A stretch of 64,000 nt of DNA from Candidatus Contubernalis alkalaceticus (GCF_022558445.1 NZ_CP054699.1:142001-206000); one strand, 5' to 3'; shown: positions 35,327 to 44,408, counted from the stretch's first letter. Numbers and translations are program-made. The notes: a model not told the origin generated them from the sequence alone.

Positions 35327-36091
35327 ATGTCTTACGATATTCGTTCTTACAGGAATATCAATCACAAGGGAGATTTGTCTTCTTTTCAGATAACCGTTAA
35401 GGAAACAGATCTGTTTGTGCTGGTGGATTCAGGTAGTTTTAACGGGGATTTGATTCATAGGGTGGAAAGCACTCTCTGGCATCATCGGCAGGAATTAGAG
35501 AGTTTCATTGACCGGGAGAAGGATTTTAAAACCTCTTTGGTGCCATACCTTATTTCTGCTCAGGCTCCGGCCATAGCTCTGATGATGGCCCGGGCGGCTA
35601 ATACTGCAGGAGTGGGCCCCATGGCTTCTGTGGCAGGGGCTTTTGCGGAAGTTGTGGGTAGGGAATTAATGCCCCATGTGCAAGAGGTGATTGTTGAAAA
35701 CGGGGGAGATTTATTTTTAAAAGTTAAAAAGAAAAGAAAGATCTCTGTTCTGTGTGGCAGTCATTCCCCCTTCAGCTGCCGGTTAGCCCTGGAGATTAAG
35801 CCGGGTGATACTCCCATGGGGGTATGTACTTCCTCGGGAGTGATTGGCCCCTCTCTGAGCTTAGGAAGGGCAGATGCTGTGGTGGTGGTATCTCCCTCTG
35901 TCCCTTTGGCAGACGCAGCAGCTACTGCCCTGGCAAATCAGGTAAAAGAGGAAGAAGACATTGAAAAAACCATCGAAAAAGCTAAAGAAATTACCGGGGT
36001 AAAAGGAGTATTAATTATAAAAGGGGATAAGCTGGGTCTCTGGGGAAAAATTAAAATTGTTTCACCAAAAAGTAACGGAACTATGACATAA
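35327..36091 (+). CDS. UPF0280/COG2122 protein of homocysteine synthesis
   Basis: A 254-residue ApbE-like family protein, third member of the COG1900/NIL-ferredoxin/COG2122 trio linked with homocysteine formation. GVGPMASVAGAFAEVVGREL near residue 100 is the family signature, and GVCTSSGVIGPSLSLGRADA follows. ATG at 35327 with AAGGAG upstream is chosen; an open frame extends 25 codons further into the ferredoxin gene but has no ribosome-binding site. Confidence 0.88.
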   Translation: MSYDIRSYRNINHKGDLSSFQITVKETDLFVLVDSGSFNGDLIHRVESTLWHHRQELESFIDREKDFKTSLVPYLISAQAPAIALMMARAANTAGVGPMASVAGAFAEVVGRELMPHVQEVIVENGGDLFLKVKKKRKISVLCGSHSPFSCRLALEIKPGDTPMGVCTSSGVIGPSLSLGRADAVVVVSPSVPLADAAATALANQVKEEEDIEKTIEKAKEITGVKGVLIIKGDKLGLWGKIKIVSPKSNGTMT

Positions 36092-36219
36092 GATTAGATG
36101 ATAAATAAACTTAAACAAGATGTATTAAAGGAAAACAATGGGGAAACTATCTAACTCATCAGATGTCACTTCTGCTTGCAAAATAGAGTTTTTCATAATA
36201 TAATATGTACTGCAAATGG

Positions 36220-36295
36220 GCCGGCATAGCTCAATAGGTAGAGCAGCTGAATCGTAATCAGCATGTTGGGGGTTCAAGTCCTCTTGCCGGCTCCA
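36220..36295 (+). tRNA. tRNA-Thr (anticodon CGT)
   Basis: Acceptor GCCGGCA/TGCCGGC, D arm GCTC-GAGC, anticodon stem GCTGA/TCAGC with loop ATCGTAA (anticodon CGT), T arm with GGTTCAAGTCC, discriminator T and encoded CCA. Confidence 0.95.
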
Positions 36296-36367
36296 AAAAA
36301 TAAAAGTTTTCAGACATAGAAAATATTCTATGTCTATTTTTATATGACGAGTAAAGTGCAAATTGTA

Positions 36368-36439
36368 GGGGACGGTTCTTTTGACAAACAAATTTTTTAC
36401 AATCAAGATAATGAATGGATTGCCGGAAGAACTGTCCCC
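36368..36439. repeat. REP/MITE-like inverted repeat, copy 2
   Basis: GGGGACGGTTCTT (36368-36380) and AAGAACTGTCCCC (36427-36439), complementary with one mismatch, flank 46 nt; TTGACAA occurs next to both arms. It shares the GGGGACGGTTCTT core with the hairpin at 7000-7035. It lies in the gap after tRNA-Thr and encodes nothing. Confidence 0.55.
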
Positions 36440-36533
36440 TTGACAACCCATGACAACTTTTTTGGCATAGATGTATTATTTTAAATGGTTTGGGCAAGAT
36501 ATTAAGTAGTACAAAATAAAGGAGGAAATGAAA

Positions 36534-36698
36534 ATGACTCAAGAGGTTATAGATAACCTGACAATGGAAAGGGATCAGATGTTGGATGATTTATTAGCCA
36601 CAGGGGAAGAGAACAGAGAGGAACTTCTGGAAAAGATTATAGAAATTGACGAGGTAATCGAATCTTTAAAAAGCCAGGGAGATTACTTAGAAAAATAG
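36534..36698 (+). CDS. Small acidic helical protein (54 aa), Spo0E-like in size
   Basis: Begins MTQEVIDNLTMERDQML and is rich in Glu, Asp, Leu and Ile with heptad-like spacing, predicting two helices. GGAGGA at 36521-36526 lies 7 nt before this ATG; an ATG at 36528 is too close to it. It resembles Spo0E-like phosphatases in length and helical character but lacks a clear SxxxD motif, so no family is assigned. A terminator follows. Confidence 0.6.
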   Translation: MTQEVIDNLTMERDQMLDDLLATGEENREELLEKIIEIDEVIESLKSQGDYLEK

Positions 36699-36725
36699 GA
36701 GTTTCATAAATATATAGGTAGAAGA

Positions 36726-36770
36726 AAGGGGCTGCCACTAAATCTTAACATTTGGCGGCAGCCCCTTTTT
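36726..36770. terminator. Bidirectional terminator
   Basis: Arms AAGGGGCTGCC (36726-36736) and GGCAGCCCCTT (36757-36767), T run on the plus strand, and a few T on the minus strand. It serves the small acidic protein and the convergent moxR/VWA operon. Confidence 0.85.
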
Positions 36771-36778
36771 ATATTTCA

Positions 36779-38119
36779 TTAGTTAAAAATTTTACTGTGG
36801 GTTATTTTTTCTATATCGTTTAAGGTGTTGCATGGATACATTTTAATTAGGGCCTGAAAAGTTTTGGTGCTCTTTGATTTTTCCCATTCTTGCTCCGGCA
36901 GAGTATTCAACCAAAGTATATCTTTTACGGATTTTTTAATGGCCTGGAGCTCCTGCAGAGTATCGTCAATGGCTTCAGTCTTTGTATCGCTGAGAATAAT
37001 AATATAGGCATCGGAGGTTAACAGTGTGGAATAATTTGTTCGTAGGGTGCTCAGGGACTTATGAAGTCGGGTTCCACCTCCCCAAATTCTGCTCTCATTC
37101 ATAATGTCTACCATCAACTGGTTAAAATCGCTGCCGGGATGAAAATGATGGCTGATTTTTTCCAGGTCATCGGAAAATATAAAGCTTTCGATTTGCCCCA
37201 GCACCGAATGTATACCGTAGATAAACTGTAGTACCAGGGAAGCATAACGAGCCATTGAACCGGATACATCGCATATGAGAATCAGTTTGGGTTTTTGGAT
37301 CCTTTTGCTTCGGTATTTTAGTTTGAACATTGTTCCGCCGTAACGGATATTATCCCGGATTGTCCTTCTTAAGTCCAGGAGCTGGTGCCTTCTGCTGCGC
37401 TTGTATCTTCGGCTGATTCGAGTAACCAGGTGTTTAGCCAGGCGTCGGATAAGCAGGTTAGCTTTGGGGAGGTCTTTATCTTTGATATGCTGCATATCTT
37501 CATACATCAATGATTCGTCTCTGCTAGGAGCAGAATGGTCTAAATCCTCCAGAATATAATCCAGCTGCTCATCTCCTGTGGATACCCTATCTTTCAGGTC
37601 CACCTGATCTTGGTGGGAGTGCAGCCATTTTCTTAAAGCCCCTTTAACTACATTCTCAATCAAGGATTTAACAGTGGGCTCCCAGATTCGGGATTTGCCC
37701 TCCTCTGCCTTTTTTATATATTCTTTAATTTTACTTTTGTCCTCTTGATCCATCTGGCTGTATAGATATTTTTCTTCTTCTGACAGCTCAAGCTTTTCTT
37801 CTTCAAAAGTAAGATCCTGTTCGGCCTCTTCAATCTGCTGTTGTTTTTGTTTCTGCCTCATCTGGTGCTCAATCTGCTGTCTTTCCCGTTCCTCCAGAGG
37901 CGCAAAATAGAGGTCAAAGGTGTGGTCAAAGATGTCTCTTTCCCCTTTTCTTTTGACTAAAATTGACCGCAGGGCTATTTTAAACTGTTCTCGGTCGGAA
38001 AAATCAATAAATGTCAGGGCATTTAGAGCGTCAATGACTTCTCCGCTGCCTACTTTAATACCCGTTAGACGCAGTAGATGGGTAAATCTTACAATATTTG
38101 CCTCTAAGGTTTTATCCAT
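36779..38119 (-). CDS. VWA-domain protein, CoxE-like
   Basis: A 446-residue cytoplasmic protein. Residues 80-140 are strongly charged and coiled-coil-like. The C-terminal von Willebrand factor A domain has the MIDAS motif DVSGS at 284-288 and later a conserved Thr (GGGTRLH) and Asp. Such proteins pair with MoxR AAA+ ATPases to remodel or insert metals into client enzymes; CoxE does this for Mo-Cu CO dehydrogenase. The moxR gene lies 14 nt upstream. The client here is unknown. Confidence 0.85.
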   Translation of the reverse strand: MDKTLEANIVRFTHLLRLTGIKVGSGEVIDALNALTFIDFSDREQFKIALRSILVKRKGERDIFDHTFDLYFAPLEERERQQIEHQMRQKQKQQQIEEAEQDLTFEEEKLELSEEEKYLYSQMDQEDKSKIKEYIKKAEEGKSRIWEPTVKSLIENVVKGALRKWLHSHQDQVDLKDRVSTGDEQLDYILEDLDHSAPSRDESLMYEDMQHIKDKDLPKANLLIRRLAKHLVTRISRRYKRSRRHQLLDLRRTIRDNIRYGGTMFKLKYRSKRIQKPKLILICDVSGSMARYASLVLQFIYGIHSVLGQIESFIFSDDLEKISHHFHPGSDFNQLMVDIMNESRIWGGGTRLHKSLSTLRTNYSTLLTSDAYIIILSDTKTEAIDDTLQELQAIKKSVKDILWLNTLPEQEWEKSKSTKTFQALIKMYPCNTLNDIEKITHSKIFN

Positions 38120-38133
38120 TTTAACACCTGCCT

Positions 38134-39024
38134 TTAAGAACGGGCGAACTCATCCAGGGCCGCCGCCCCAATCTGTTTGTTGAAGGATTCAATATCCGTT
38201 TTGGTTTTCAAAAGGATGTTTATGGTCTGCTTAACTACTTTTTCGCTGAGGCCGTCTTCATTTAAAGTTAGGAGAGCTCTGGCCCAGTCCAGGGTTTCGG
38301 CTATGGAGGGTTTCTTTTTTATTTCTGTGTTTTGACGTATTAAATTAACAGCTTTAGCAATCTGCCGGGTTAGTTTATCGGTTATTTCCGGGACCTTAGC
38401 TTTAATGATGGCAACTTCCCGTTCCACCGTGGGAAAGTCTAAAAAAAGGTATATACAGCGGCGTTTTAAACCGTCGGAAAGTTCCCGTTCATTGTTGCTG
38501 GTCAAAACAACCATTGGAATTTTTTCAGCTATCAGGGTCCCCAGTTCGGGGACTGAAACTTGAAAATCTGAAAGGAGTTCAAAGAGAAACGCTTCAAACT
38601 CTTCATCTGTTTTGTCCACTTCATCAATTAATAAGACGGGTTTTTTTTCTGACTGAATGGCCTTTAATAAAGGACGCTCCAGCAGGTATTCCCGGGAGAA
38701 AAGGTCGTCTTCAACATGGTCGCAGGATGGGGTTTCTTTCATAATCTGTATTTTTAACAGCTGTTTTTGGTAGTTCCACTCGTAGAGGGCTTTGTTTTCA
38801 TCCAGGCCTTCATAGCACTGAAGCCGAATCAAGTCTGTATGAAAAATCTGGCTCAGCACTTTCCCCAATTCAGTTTTCCCTACCCCAGGTTCCCCCTCAA
38901 TTAGTATGGGTTTCTGCAGCTTAAGGGCAAGATATACTGTTACGATAACTTCGGGGTCACTTATGTATCCAACTTCCTCAAATCCATTTCTTATGTTTTC
39001 CATAGTAATTTCCACGGAGGACAC
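38134..39024 (-). CDS. MoxR-family AAA+ ATPase
   Basis: A 296-residue ATPase with Walker A GEPGVGKT at 44-51, Walker B VLLIDEVDKTDEEFEA, sensor 1 VLTSNNERELSD and the arginine-finger segment GLKRRC. First gene of the two-gene minus-strand operon with the VWA protein. The 5' region (39025-39144) is shared with the divergent UPF0173 gene. Confidence 0.92.
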   Translation of the reverse strand: MSSVEITMENIRNGFEEVGYISDPEVIVTVYLALKLQKPILIEGEPGVGKTELGKVLSQIFHTDLIRLQCYEGLDENKALYEWNYQKQLLKIQIMKETPSCDHVEDDLFSREYLLERPLLKAIQSEKKPVLLIDEVDKTDEEFEAFLFELLSDFQVSVPELGTLIAEKIPMVVLTSNNERELSDGLKRRCIYLFLDFPTVEREVAIIKAKVPEITDKLTRQIAKAVNLIRQNTEIKKKPSIAETLDWARALLTLNEDGLSEKVVKQTINILLKTKTDIESFNKQIGAAALDEFARS

Positions 39025-39144
39025 ATCCTTTCACCATTCTCATGTAATAATGCTAATTATACTATATCATTAAAATGACTGCAAAGGCTGCATTGATTTT
39101 GAGTTCGAATATGTTATAATAGTAAAATAAAGGAGGTTCATCTA

Positions 39145-39813
39145 TTGACCAAAATTACCTTTTACGGTCATGCCTGTTTTTTATTGGAAAACCAGGAAAC
39201 TTCACTGATATTTGATCCCTTTTTGGATGATAATCCTCTTTCACCGGTCAAGTCCGATGAGGTGAAAGCAGATTATATACTGCTTACGCACTGGCATGTG
39301 GATCATTTAGGGGACACCTTCAAGATAGCCAGAGCTCATAATTCCATGGTAATATCTACCTTTGAACTGGCTAAAATCTGTGAGGCCAGGAAATACCGGG
39401 CTCATGCCATGAACCTGGGGGGTAAGCATAAATTTGAATTTGGTTTTGTTTGGGTAACCCCTGCTTTTCATAGCTCGGGCATTCCAGGGGGACACGCCTG
39501 CGGCTTTATTGTTAAGTTTTTCGATCATGTGATTTATCATACTGGAGACACCTGTCTGTTTGGCGATATGAAGCTTATGGGGGAGCTGGAGGATATAGAT
39601 CTGGCCCTGGTGCCTATCGGAGATAACTATACCATGGGAATTTCCGATGCTGCCCTGGCAGTAGAATTTATTAAACCTAAACAGGTTATTCCTATGCACT
39701 ATAATACTTACCCGGTAATTCAGTGTGACCCTAATGAATTTAAGAAAAAGGTTGAGGAAAAGACCCCGGCACAATGCATTATCCTGGCACCGGGGGAGTC
39801 CCATACCCTTTAA
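39145..39813 (+). CDS. Metal-dependent hydrolase, UPF0173
   Basis: A 222-residue metallo-beta-lactamase-fold protein. The metal-binding HWHVDHLGD motif (about residues 52-60), GHACG, YHTGDTCLFGDM and the C-terminal MHYNT are conserved in UPF0173. The natural substrate is unknown. TTG start with AAAGGAGG. Confidence 0.88.
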   Translation: MTKITFYGHACFLLENQETSLIFDPFLDDNPLSPVKSDEVKADYILLTHWHVDHLGDTFKIARAHNSMVISTFELAKICEARKYRAHAMNLGGKHKFEFGFVWVTPAFHSSGIPGGHACGFIVKFFDHVIYHTGDTCLFGDMKLMGELEDIDLALVPIGDNYTMGISDAALAVEFIKPKQVIPMHYNTYPVIQCDPNEFKKKVEEKTPAQCIILAPGESHTL

Positions 39814-39906
39814 AATATCTAAAAGTTTCCATCATTTGCTTTTTTTATTTTTGTTTAATATAATGAATGTGGTTGTATTTACCTAATGGAAAGGGGATAT
39901 AAAATA

Positions 39907-40665
39907 ATGCCAAAACAAATTGCCGTAGCAGGGAAAGGCGGCACAGGAAAAACTACTCTGTCGGCACTTATAATCAGATACATAATTGAAGAAAGACCAG
40001 GTAAATCTATTTTGGCTGTGGACGCCGATGCCAATGCAAACCTTAATGAAGCTCTGGGACTGGAGGGGATTAACCCCATTAGTGATATCCTGGCAGATAT
40101 TAAGGACCCCAAAAAGGTTCCAGAGGGAATGACTAAGGATATCTTCGTGGAATACCGTCTTCACTCGGCCATGGTAGAGACAAAGCATTATGATTTAATT
40201 GTCATGGGAAACCCCCAGGGACCCGGGTGTTACTGTTTCCCCAGCGATCTTTTGCGGAAACACCTGGAAAACCTCAGGGATAACTATGATTATGTGGTAA
40301 TGGACAACGAAGCCGGACTGGAACATATAAGCCGCAGGATTATGAGTGATATAGATACTCTGCTGGTAACCAGTGACTCTTCAGCCCGGGGTATCCGCTC
40401 TGCCGGCAGGGTTCATGACATTGTAAAGTCTGTGAATTTAGATGTCAATCAGATGGGGCTGGTGGTTGGCAGGATAATGAATGAGGGAGATGTGGAATCC
40501 CTGCAGGAAGAGATTGAAAAAACCGGTTTAACCCTGGTGGGAAAGATCCCCATGGATCCCAGGGTATCGGAATATGACCTTAAGGGCAATCCGCTTTTTG
40601 ACCTCCCGGGAGATTCTCCTGCTTATTTGGCTGTAAAAGAGATGTTAGACAGGCTGAATATATAA
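39907..40665 (+). CDS. CooC/AcsF-like nickel-insertion ATPase
   Basis: A 252-residue SIMIBI-class ATPase. The deviant Walker A GKGGTGKTT is at about residues 10-18, DADANANL follows, and the metal-binding Cys pair lies in GPGCYC. The family matures Ni-containing CO dehydrogenase / acetyl-CoA synthase. The start at 39907 puts MPKQIAVAGKGG at the N terminus with AAGGGG upstream; an in-frame ATG at 39886 would add 7 residues. No CODH structural genes are in this window, so the client must lie elsewhere. The protein supports a Wood-Ljungdahl lifestyle. Confidence 0.9.
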   Translation: MPKQIAVAGKGGTGKTTLSALIIRYIIEERPGKSILAVDADANANLNEALGLEGINPISDILADIKDPKKVPEGMTKDIFVEYRLHSAMVETKHYDLIVMGNPQGPGCYCFPSDLLRKHLENLRDNYDYVVMDNEAGLEHISRRIMSDIDTLLVTSDSSARGIRSAGRVHDIVKSVNLDVNQMGLVVGRIMNEGDVESLQEEIEKTGLTLVGKIPMDPRVSEYDLKGNPLFDLPGDSPAYLAVKEMLDRLNI

Positions 40666-40677
40666 ACCTTAGAAGGC

Positions 40678-40705
40678 AGCCCTGAACGAAAGTTTAGGGC
40701 TTTTT
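40678..40705 (+). terminator. Terminator after the CooC-like gene
   Basis: Arms AGCCCTGAAC and GTTTAGGGCT, loop GAAA, T5. Confidence 0.85.
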
Positions 40706-40726
40706 ATTTGAAAGGAGCGGTTTATT

Positions 40727-41155
40727 TTGTTAAACAGCGTAGAGATTCAAAAAATTATTCCTCATCGTCCTCCCTTTCTTTTGGTGGATCAAATACTAAA
40801 ATTAGAGCCCGGTGTAAAAGCGGTGGGGTTAAAAAATGTTAGCATTAATGAACCTTTTTTTGTTGGACATTTTCCTGACTATCCCGTTATGCCCGGGGTG
40901 TTGATAGTGGAAGCTATGGCTCAGGTAGGTACAGTGGCTCTGCTTTCCATGGAAGACAAAAAAGGAAAACTGGCCTTGTTTGCCGGGATAAATGGAGTGC
41001 GTTTTAAAAGACAGGTGTTTCCCGGGGATCAGCTAAGGATTGAAGTGGAGCTAAAGAAAATTCGAGCTTCCATCGGAAAAGGGGAAGGTAGGGCATATGT
41101 AGGTGATAATTTGGTTGTCTCGGGGGAGCTTATTTTTGCAATAGCCCAGGCATAA
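40727..41155 (+). CDS. fabZ: 3-hydroxyacyl-[ACP] dehydratase
   Basis: A hot-dog-fold enzyme of fatty acid elongation, dehydrating 3-hydroxyacyl-ACP. The catalytic His lies in [12 protein letters not shown] and the Glu in EAMAQ. Typical length (142 residues). TTG start with AAAGGAG. It is a single gene away from other fab genes. Confidence 0.94.
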   Translation: MLNSVEIQKIIPHRPPFLLVDQILKLEPGVKAVGLKNVSINEPFFVGHFPDYPVMPGVLIVEAMAQVGTVALLSMEDKKGKLALFAGINGVRFKRQVFPGDQLRIEVELKKIRASIGKGEGRAYVGDNLVVSGELIFAIAQA

Positions 41156-41371
41156 GGATTGATATAGGCTAATTTTATAGAAGTAAAAAATTTTTTTTAT
41201 TTAACAAATTTGCCTCATTTTATAGTAAAATAACCATATATTAAAAGAGTAAATTTATTTAAAATTTATAAAAGGGAGGGGGTAAAGGATAGTAAGGTAA
41301 CAGGAGTATAATTTGTTTAAAGATTCATTTTTTATTTTTAAAAAAAAATATTTTGTAAGGAGGAAGGAAAG

Positions 41372-41854
41372 ATGAATGAAGAGGCTTTATTATTATCCTT
41401 TTTATTAGGACTGGGAGCTTTTTTATTTGTATTTGCTGTAATTGGTCTTATCTGCTACGTCTTATTAGCCATGGGACTTTACACAATGGCCAACAATAAA
41501 GGTTTGGAAAATCCATGGTTTGCCTGGGTTCCCATACTGCAGTTTTATATTTTGGGTCAAATTATTGAAGAAATGCGATTTGGGAATTTTGAAGTGCCAA
41601 ATGTTCCTGTGGCTTTAGTGGTTGCTGCTGTGGCGCCTGCGATTTTGGGGACAATACCTTTGATAGGATGGCTTATATCCTTGGCCAGTATGGTGATATT
41701 GTTATATTCTCTTTACCTTTTGTTTGATAAGTATAGCGATAATGCGGTCTTAAAAACGGTTCTCAGTGTTGTTCTGCCATTTTTAGGGCCTATTTTTGTA
41801 TTTATGATGAGAAATGAAAGTCCCAATTCTACCATAGATTCTATTAACGTTTAG
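41372..41854 (+). CDS. Hypothetical membrane protein, four helices
   Basis: A 160-residue integral membrane protein. Hydrophobic segments at about 7-35, 48-62 (weaker, NPWFAWVPILQFYILG), 80-115 and 122-145. The short motif KGLENPWFAWVP recalls DUF5684-type small membrane proteins. Strong AAGGAGGAAGG precedes the ATG. The 216-nt leader upstream is very AT-rich with a G-rich patch (41272-41282) and no clear promoter. Function unknown. Confidence 0.65.
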   Translation: MNEEALLLSFLLGLGAFLFVFAVIGLICYVLLAMGLYTMANNKGLENPWFAWVPILQFYILGQIIEEMRFGNFEVPNVPVALVVAAVAPAILGTIPLIGWLISLASMVILLYSLYLLFDKYSDNAVLKTVLSVVLPFLGPIFVFMMRNESPNSTIDSINV

Positions 41855-41889
41855 AGGCAATAATATTATATATATTATTTTTTGAGATT

Positions 41890-41915
41890 AACACCTGTCA
41901 AAGGTGTTTTTTTTT
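41890..41915 (+). terminator. Terminator after the membrane protein gene
   Basis: Arms AACACCT / AGGTGTT with a short loop and a run of about nine T. Confidence 0.85.
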
Positions 41916-41947
41916 ATATATAGAAATGAAGAAGAGTAAAAAATTTT

Positions 41948-41976
41948 TTGACAGGGTAAAATATTTATTATATGAT
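41948..41976 (+). promoter_or_regulatory. Promoter of metK
   Basis: Perfect TTGACA (41948-41953) and TATGAT (41971-41976) with a 17-nt spacer, 30 nt before the SAM aptamer. Confidence 0.8.
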
Positions 41977-42006
41977 GGTTTAAGACCGTTTAAGCAAAAT
42001 TTTATA

Positions 42007-42113
42007 CTCTTATCAAGAGAGGTGGAGGGACGGGCCCGAAGAAACCCGGCAACCGGACTTTTTTAGTCAGCGGTGCCAATTCCCGCAGGATTATATTCCT
42101 GGTAGATAAGGGG
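42007..42113 (+). promoter_or_regulatory. SAM-I (S-box) riboswitch upstream of metK
   Basis: CTCTTATC, GGTGGAGGGACGGGCCC, GAAACCCGGCAACCGG, CGGTGCCAATTCC and the closing GATAAGGGG occur in the canonical order. A terminator hairpin lies at 42131-42155. Negative feedback by SAM on its own synthetase is the expected logic. Confidence 0.97.
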
Positions 42114-42130
42114 GCTTGTATTATCATACA

Positions 42131-42155
42131 AACCTCTTTTAAAGAGGTTTTTTAT
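42131..42155 (+). terminator. metK riboswitch terminator
   Basis: Self-complementary AACCTCTTTTAAAGAGGTT followed by a T-rich tail, 30 nt before the metK start. Confidence 0.85.
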
Positions 42156-42186
42156 TTTGATTTATTATATTAAGGAGGTTTGTTCA

Positions 42187-43377
42187 ATGATTAAACTATT
42201 TACGTCTGAATCAGTAACAGAGGGACATCCAGATAAAGTGGCGGACCAGATATCAGATGCTCTTTTGGATGCTATGTTGGCCCAGGACCCCTTTTCTCGG
42301 GTTGCTCTGGAAACTACGGTGACTACCGGTCTGGCGTTGGTGGTGGGGGAAGTAACCACCAACTGTTATGTAGATATCCCCAGAATTGTTAGGGATACAG
42401 TGAAGGAAATTGGTTACACTCGAGCAAAATACGGTTTTGACGGAGATACCTGCGCGGTGCTCTGTTCCATAGATGAGCAGTCTCCAGATATTGCCCTGGG
42501 GGTGGATCAATGTCAGGAGTCCAAATCCGGCATTATGACAGAGGATGAGATTGAGGCCATTGGGGCAGGGGACCAGGGTATGGTTTTCGGCTATGCTGTA
42601 AATGAGACTCCGGAACTGATGCCCCTTCCTATATCCCTGGCTCATAAACTGTCCAAAAGGCTGGCTGAAGTGAGGAAGAGCAAGATTCTTCCCTACCTTC
42701 GTCCCGACGGAAAAAGCCAGGTTACTATTGAATACGAAAATGATCGGCCCAAGAGGGTACATACGGTTATAGTCAGCGGTCAGCATAAACCAGGGATTCC
42801 TATGGACCAAATTCAAAGTGATATTATTGAAACAGTAATTAAGGAAACCATTCCTTCGGAACTGCTGGACGACCGCACTATATTTCATGTAAATCCCACC
42901 GGCAGATTCGTGGTGGGGGGGCCCATGGGGGATGCTGGTTTAACCGGAAGAAAAATTATTGTGGATACCTATGGCGGAACCGCACGGCATGGGGGCGGTG
43001 CTTTTTCCGGCAAGGACCCCACCAAAGTTGACCGATCCGGCTCTTATGCCGCCCGTTATGTGGCCAAAAATGTTGTAGCTGCTGGATTAGCTCACCGATG
43101 TGAAGTGCAGATCGCTTACGCTATAGGAATAGCTCGACCGGTTTCTATTATGGTTGATACCTTTGGCACTCATGTAATTAGTGAAGAGAAAATTATCCAG
43201 CTGGTTGAAAAGCATTTTGATCTTAGGCCGGGAGCTATTATTCAAGATTTGCAGCTGCGCAGGCCTATTTACAGGCCTATTGCGGCTTACGGCCATTTTG
43301 GCCGGGAAGAACAAAACCTTGCTTGGGAAAGTACTGACAAGGTGCATCTGCTTAAGGAAGATGCAAAATTGAAGTGA
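42187..43377 (+). CDS. metK: S-adenosylmethionine synthetase
   Basis: Makes SAM from methionine and [20 protein letters not shown] at the N terminus (ATP/Mg site), [12 protein letters not shown] around residue 118 and the phosphate-binding [16 protein letters not shown] are all present. The start at ATG 42187 with AAGGAGG is preferred over an upstream in-frame ATG (42157), which lies beside the terminator. The length of 396 residues is normal. It is regulated by the riboswitch just upstream. Confidence 0.98.
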   Translation: MIKLFTSESVTEGHPDKVADQISDALLDAMLAQDPFSRVALETTVTTGLALVVGEVTTNCYVDIPRIVRDTVKEIGYTRAKYGFDGDTCAVLCSIDEQSPDIALGVDQCQESKSGIMTEDEIEAIGAGDQGMVFGYAVNETPELMPLPISLAHKLSKRLAEVRKSKILPYLRPDGKSQVTIEYENDRPKRVHTVIVSGQHKPGIPMDQIQSDIIETVIKETIPSELLDDRTIFHVNPTGRFVVGGPMGDAGLTGRKIIVDTYGGTARHGGGAFSGKDPTKVDRSGSYAARYVAKNVVAAGLAHRCEVQIAYAIGIARPVSIMVDTFGTHVISEEKIIQLVEKHFDLRPGAIIQDLQLRRPIYRPIAAYGHFGREEQNLAWESTDKVHLLKEDAKLK

Positions 43378-43438
43378 ACTCTTTTCAGCAAGCTAAAAAC
43401 ATCGGGGAATCAGGGAGACTCTACTCCACCAGATTTTA

Positions 43439-43475
43439 AGCCGCACCTACCCTAACGCTTAGAGGTGGGGGTCTT
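43439..43475. repeat. Possible IS200/IS605-type end hairpin, remnant
   Basis: CGCACCTACCCTAACGCTTAG and then GAGGTGGGGG can fold with CACCT/AGGTG arms. The motif looks like right-end hairpins of IS200/IS605-type (TnpB) elements as I remember them, but no transposase gene is nearby. The rest of 43378-43629 shows no gene. Confidence 0.3.
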
Positions 43476-43629
43476 ATTAAAAAATTCACAGTTAAAAAAC
43501 ACATTTGATATAAATATGGGGATTTATGTCGTAAAAGGAAGGATTTATTGTGGTGGGTATAGAAGTCTTAAAAATACTCGTGTGTTCCTATGATATTACC
43601 GTAATTTATTCTCAAGGGGGAGTTTTTTT

Positions 43630-44214
43630 ATGCAGCCTATCGGAATTTTTATTGCAGATAGTCATGTACTGTTTCAAATAGGGCTGCAGAAGATATTCGA
43701 GAGAGAGAAGGATGTCTGTATTTTGGGAATAGCGGCCAATGTACGGGAACTGAATCATAGGATAAATACTGCCCGCCCGGATATATTGTTATTAGATCTT
43801 GATTTACCTGGGATGAAAAACTTTGATACCATGAAACAGCTGTTGAGAAAATATCCTAAAATGAAAATCCTGGTAGTGGCAATAAAGGAGGAAGATTCTC
43901 TGTTAGCTCAGGCGATTCAGGAGGGAGCTTTTGGTTATGTATTAAAGAGTATAGAGCCTTCCCAGTTAATAAATATGATTGAGGAAATGTCACATAAGTC
44001 AAACGGAAGCGATCCTAAGAAATTGACTAAGAGGGAAGCTGAAATATTGGATTTGATGTCTCAAGGAAAAACTAACAAGTCTATTGCCCAAACTTTATAC
44101 ATTAGTGAGAAGACTGTTAAAAATCATGTGAGCAGTATATTCAAAAAGCTGGAAGTAGCTGACAGGACACAAGCGGTTATTCAGGCTGCCAAACGAGGCC
44201 TGGTAGTACTATAA
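43630..44214 (+). CDS. Orphan LuxR/NarL-type response regulator
   Basis: A 194-residue protein. Residues 1-120 are a receiver domain with the phosphoacceptor Asp56 (LLLDLDLPG) and Lys106. The acidic pocket reads ADSH (9-12) instead of the usual DDH, so one metal-coordinating Asp is replaced by Ser. Residues 130-194 are a LuxR helix-turn-helix (LTKREAEILDLMSQGKTNKSIA). No histidine kinase is adjacent. Reduced or altered phosphorylation is possible. The target genes are unknown. Confidence 0.88.
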   Translation: MQPIGIFIADSHVLFQIGLQKIFEREKDVCILGIAANVRELNHRINTARPDILLLDLDLPGMKNFDTMKQLLRKYPKMKILVVAIKEEDSLLAQAIQEGAFGYVLKSIEPSQLINMIEEMSHKSNGSDPKKLTKREAEILDLMSQGKTNKSIAQTLYISEKTVKNHVSSIFKKLEVADRTQAVIQAAKRGLVVL

Positions 44215-44311
44215 AATTTTTAATGGAAATTTACGAATATGTATAAATAATTTCTTCTACCAAAGTTTTTTTAAATTACTGACCTATAAAATTCTAATAA
44301 TAGATAAAATT

Positions 44312-44346
44312 AAACACCGAGACAGGTTTATGTCGGTGTTTTTTTA
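44312..44346 (+). terminator. Terminator after the response regulator
   Basis: Arms AACACCGA / TCGGTGTT and T7. Confidence 0.85.
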
Positions 44347-44408
44347 TTATTTTAAAACCAATTATAATTAAGGTGCTGCCAGTGGCAGAGGGAAGGAGGT
44401 GTTTAATT

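Noticed and set aside
42253-42888. 211-codon minus-strand frame within metK
   Set aside because: Antisense shadow of metK; the composition follows the codon pattern of the sense gene.
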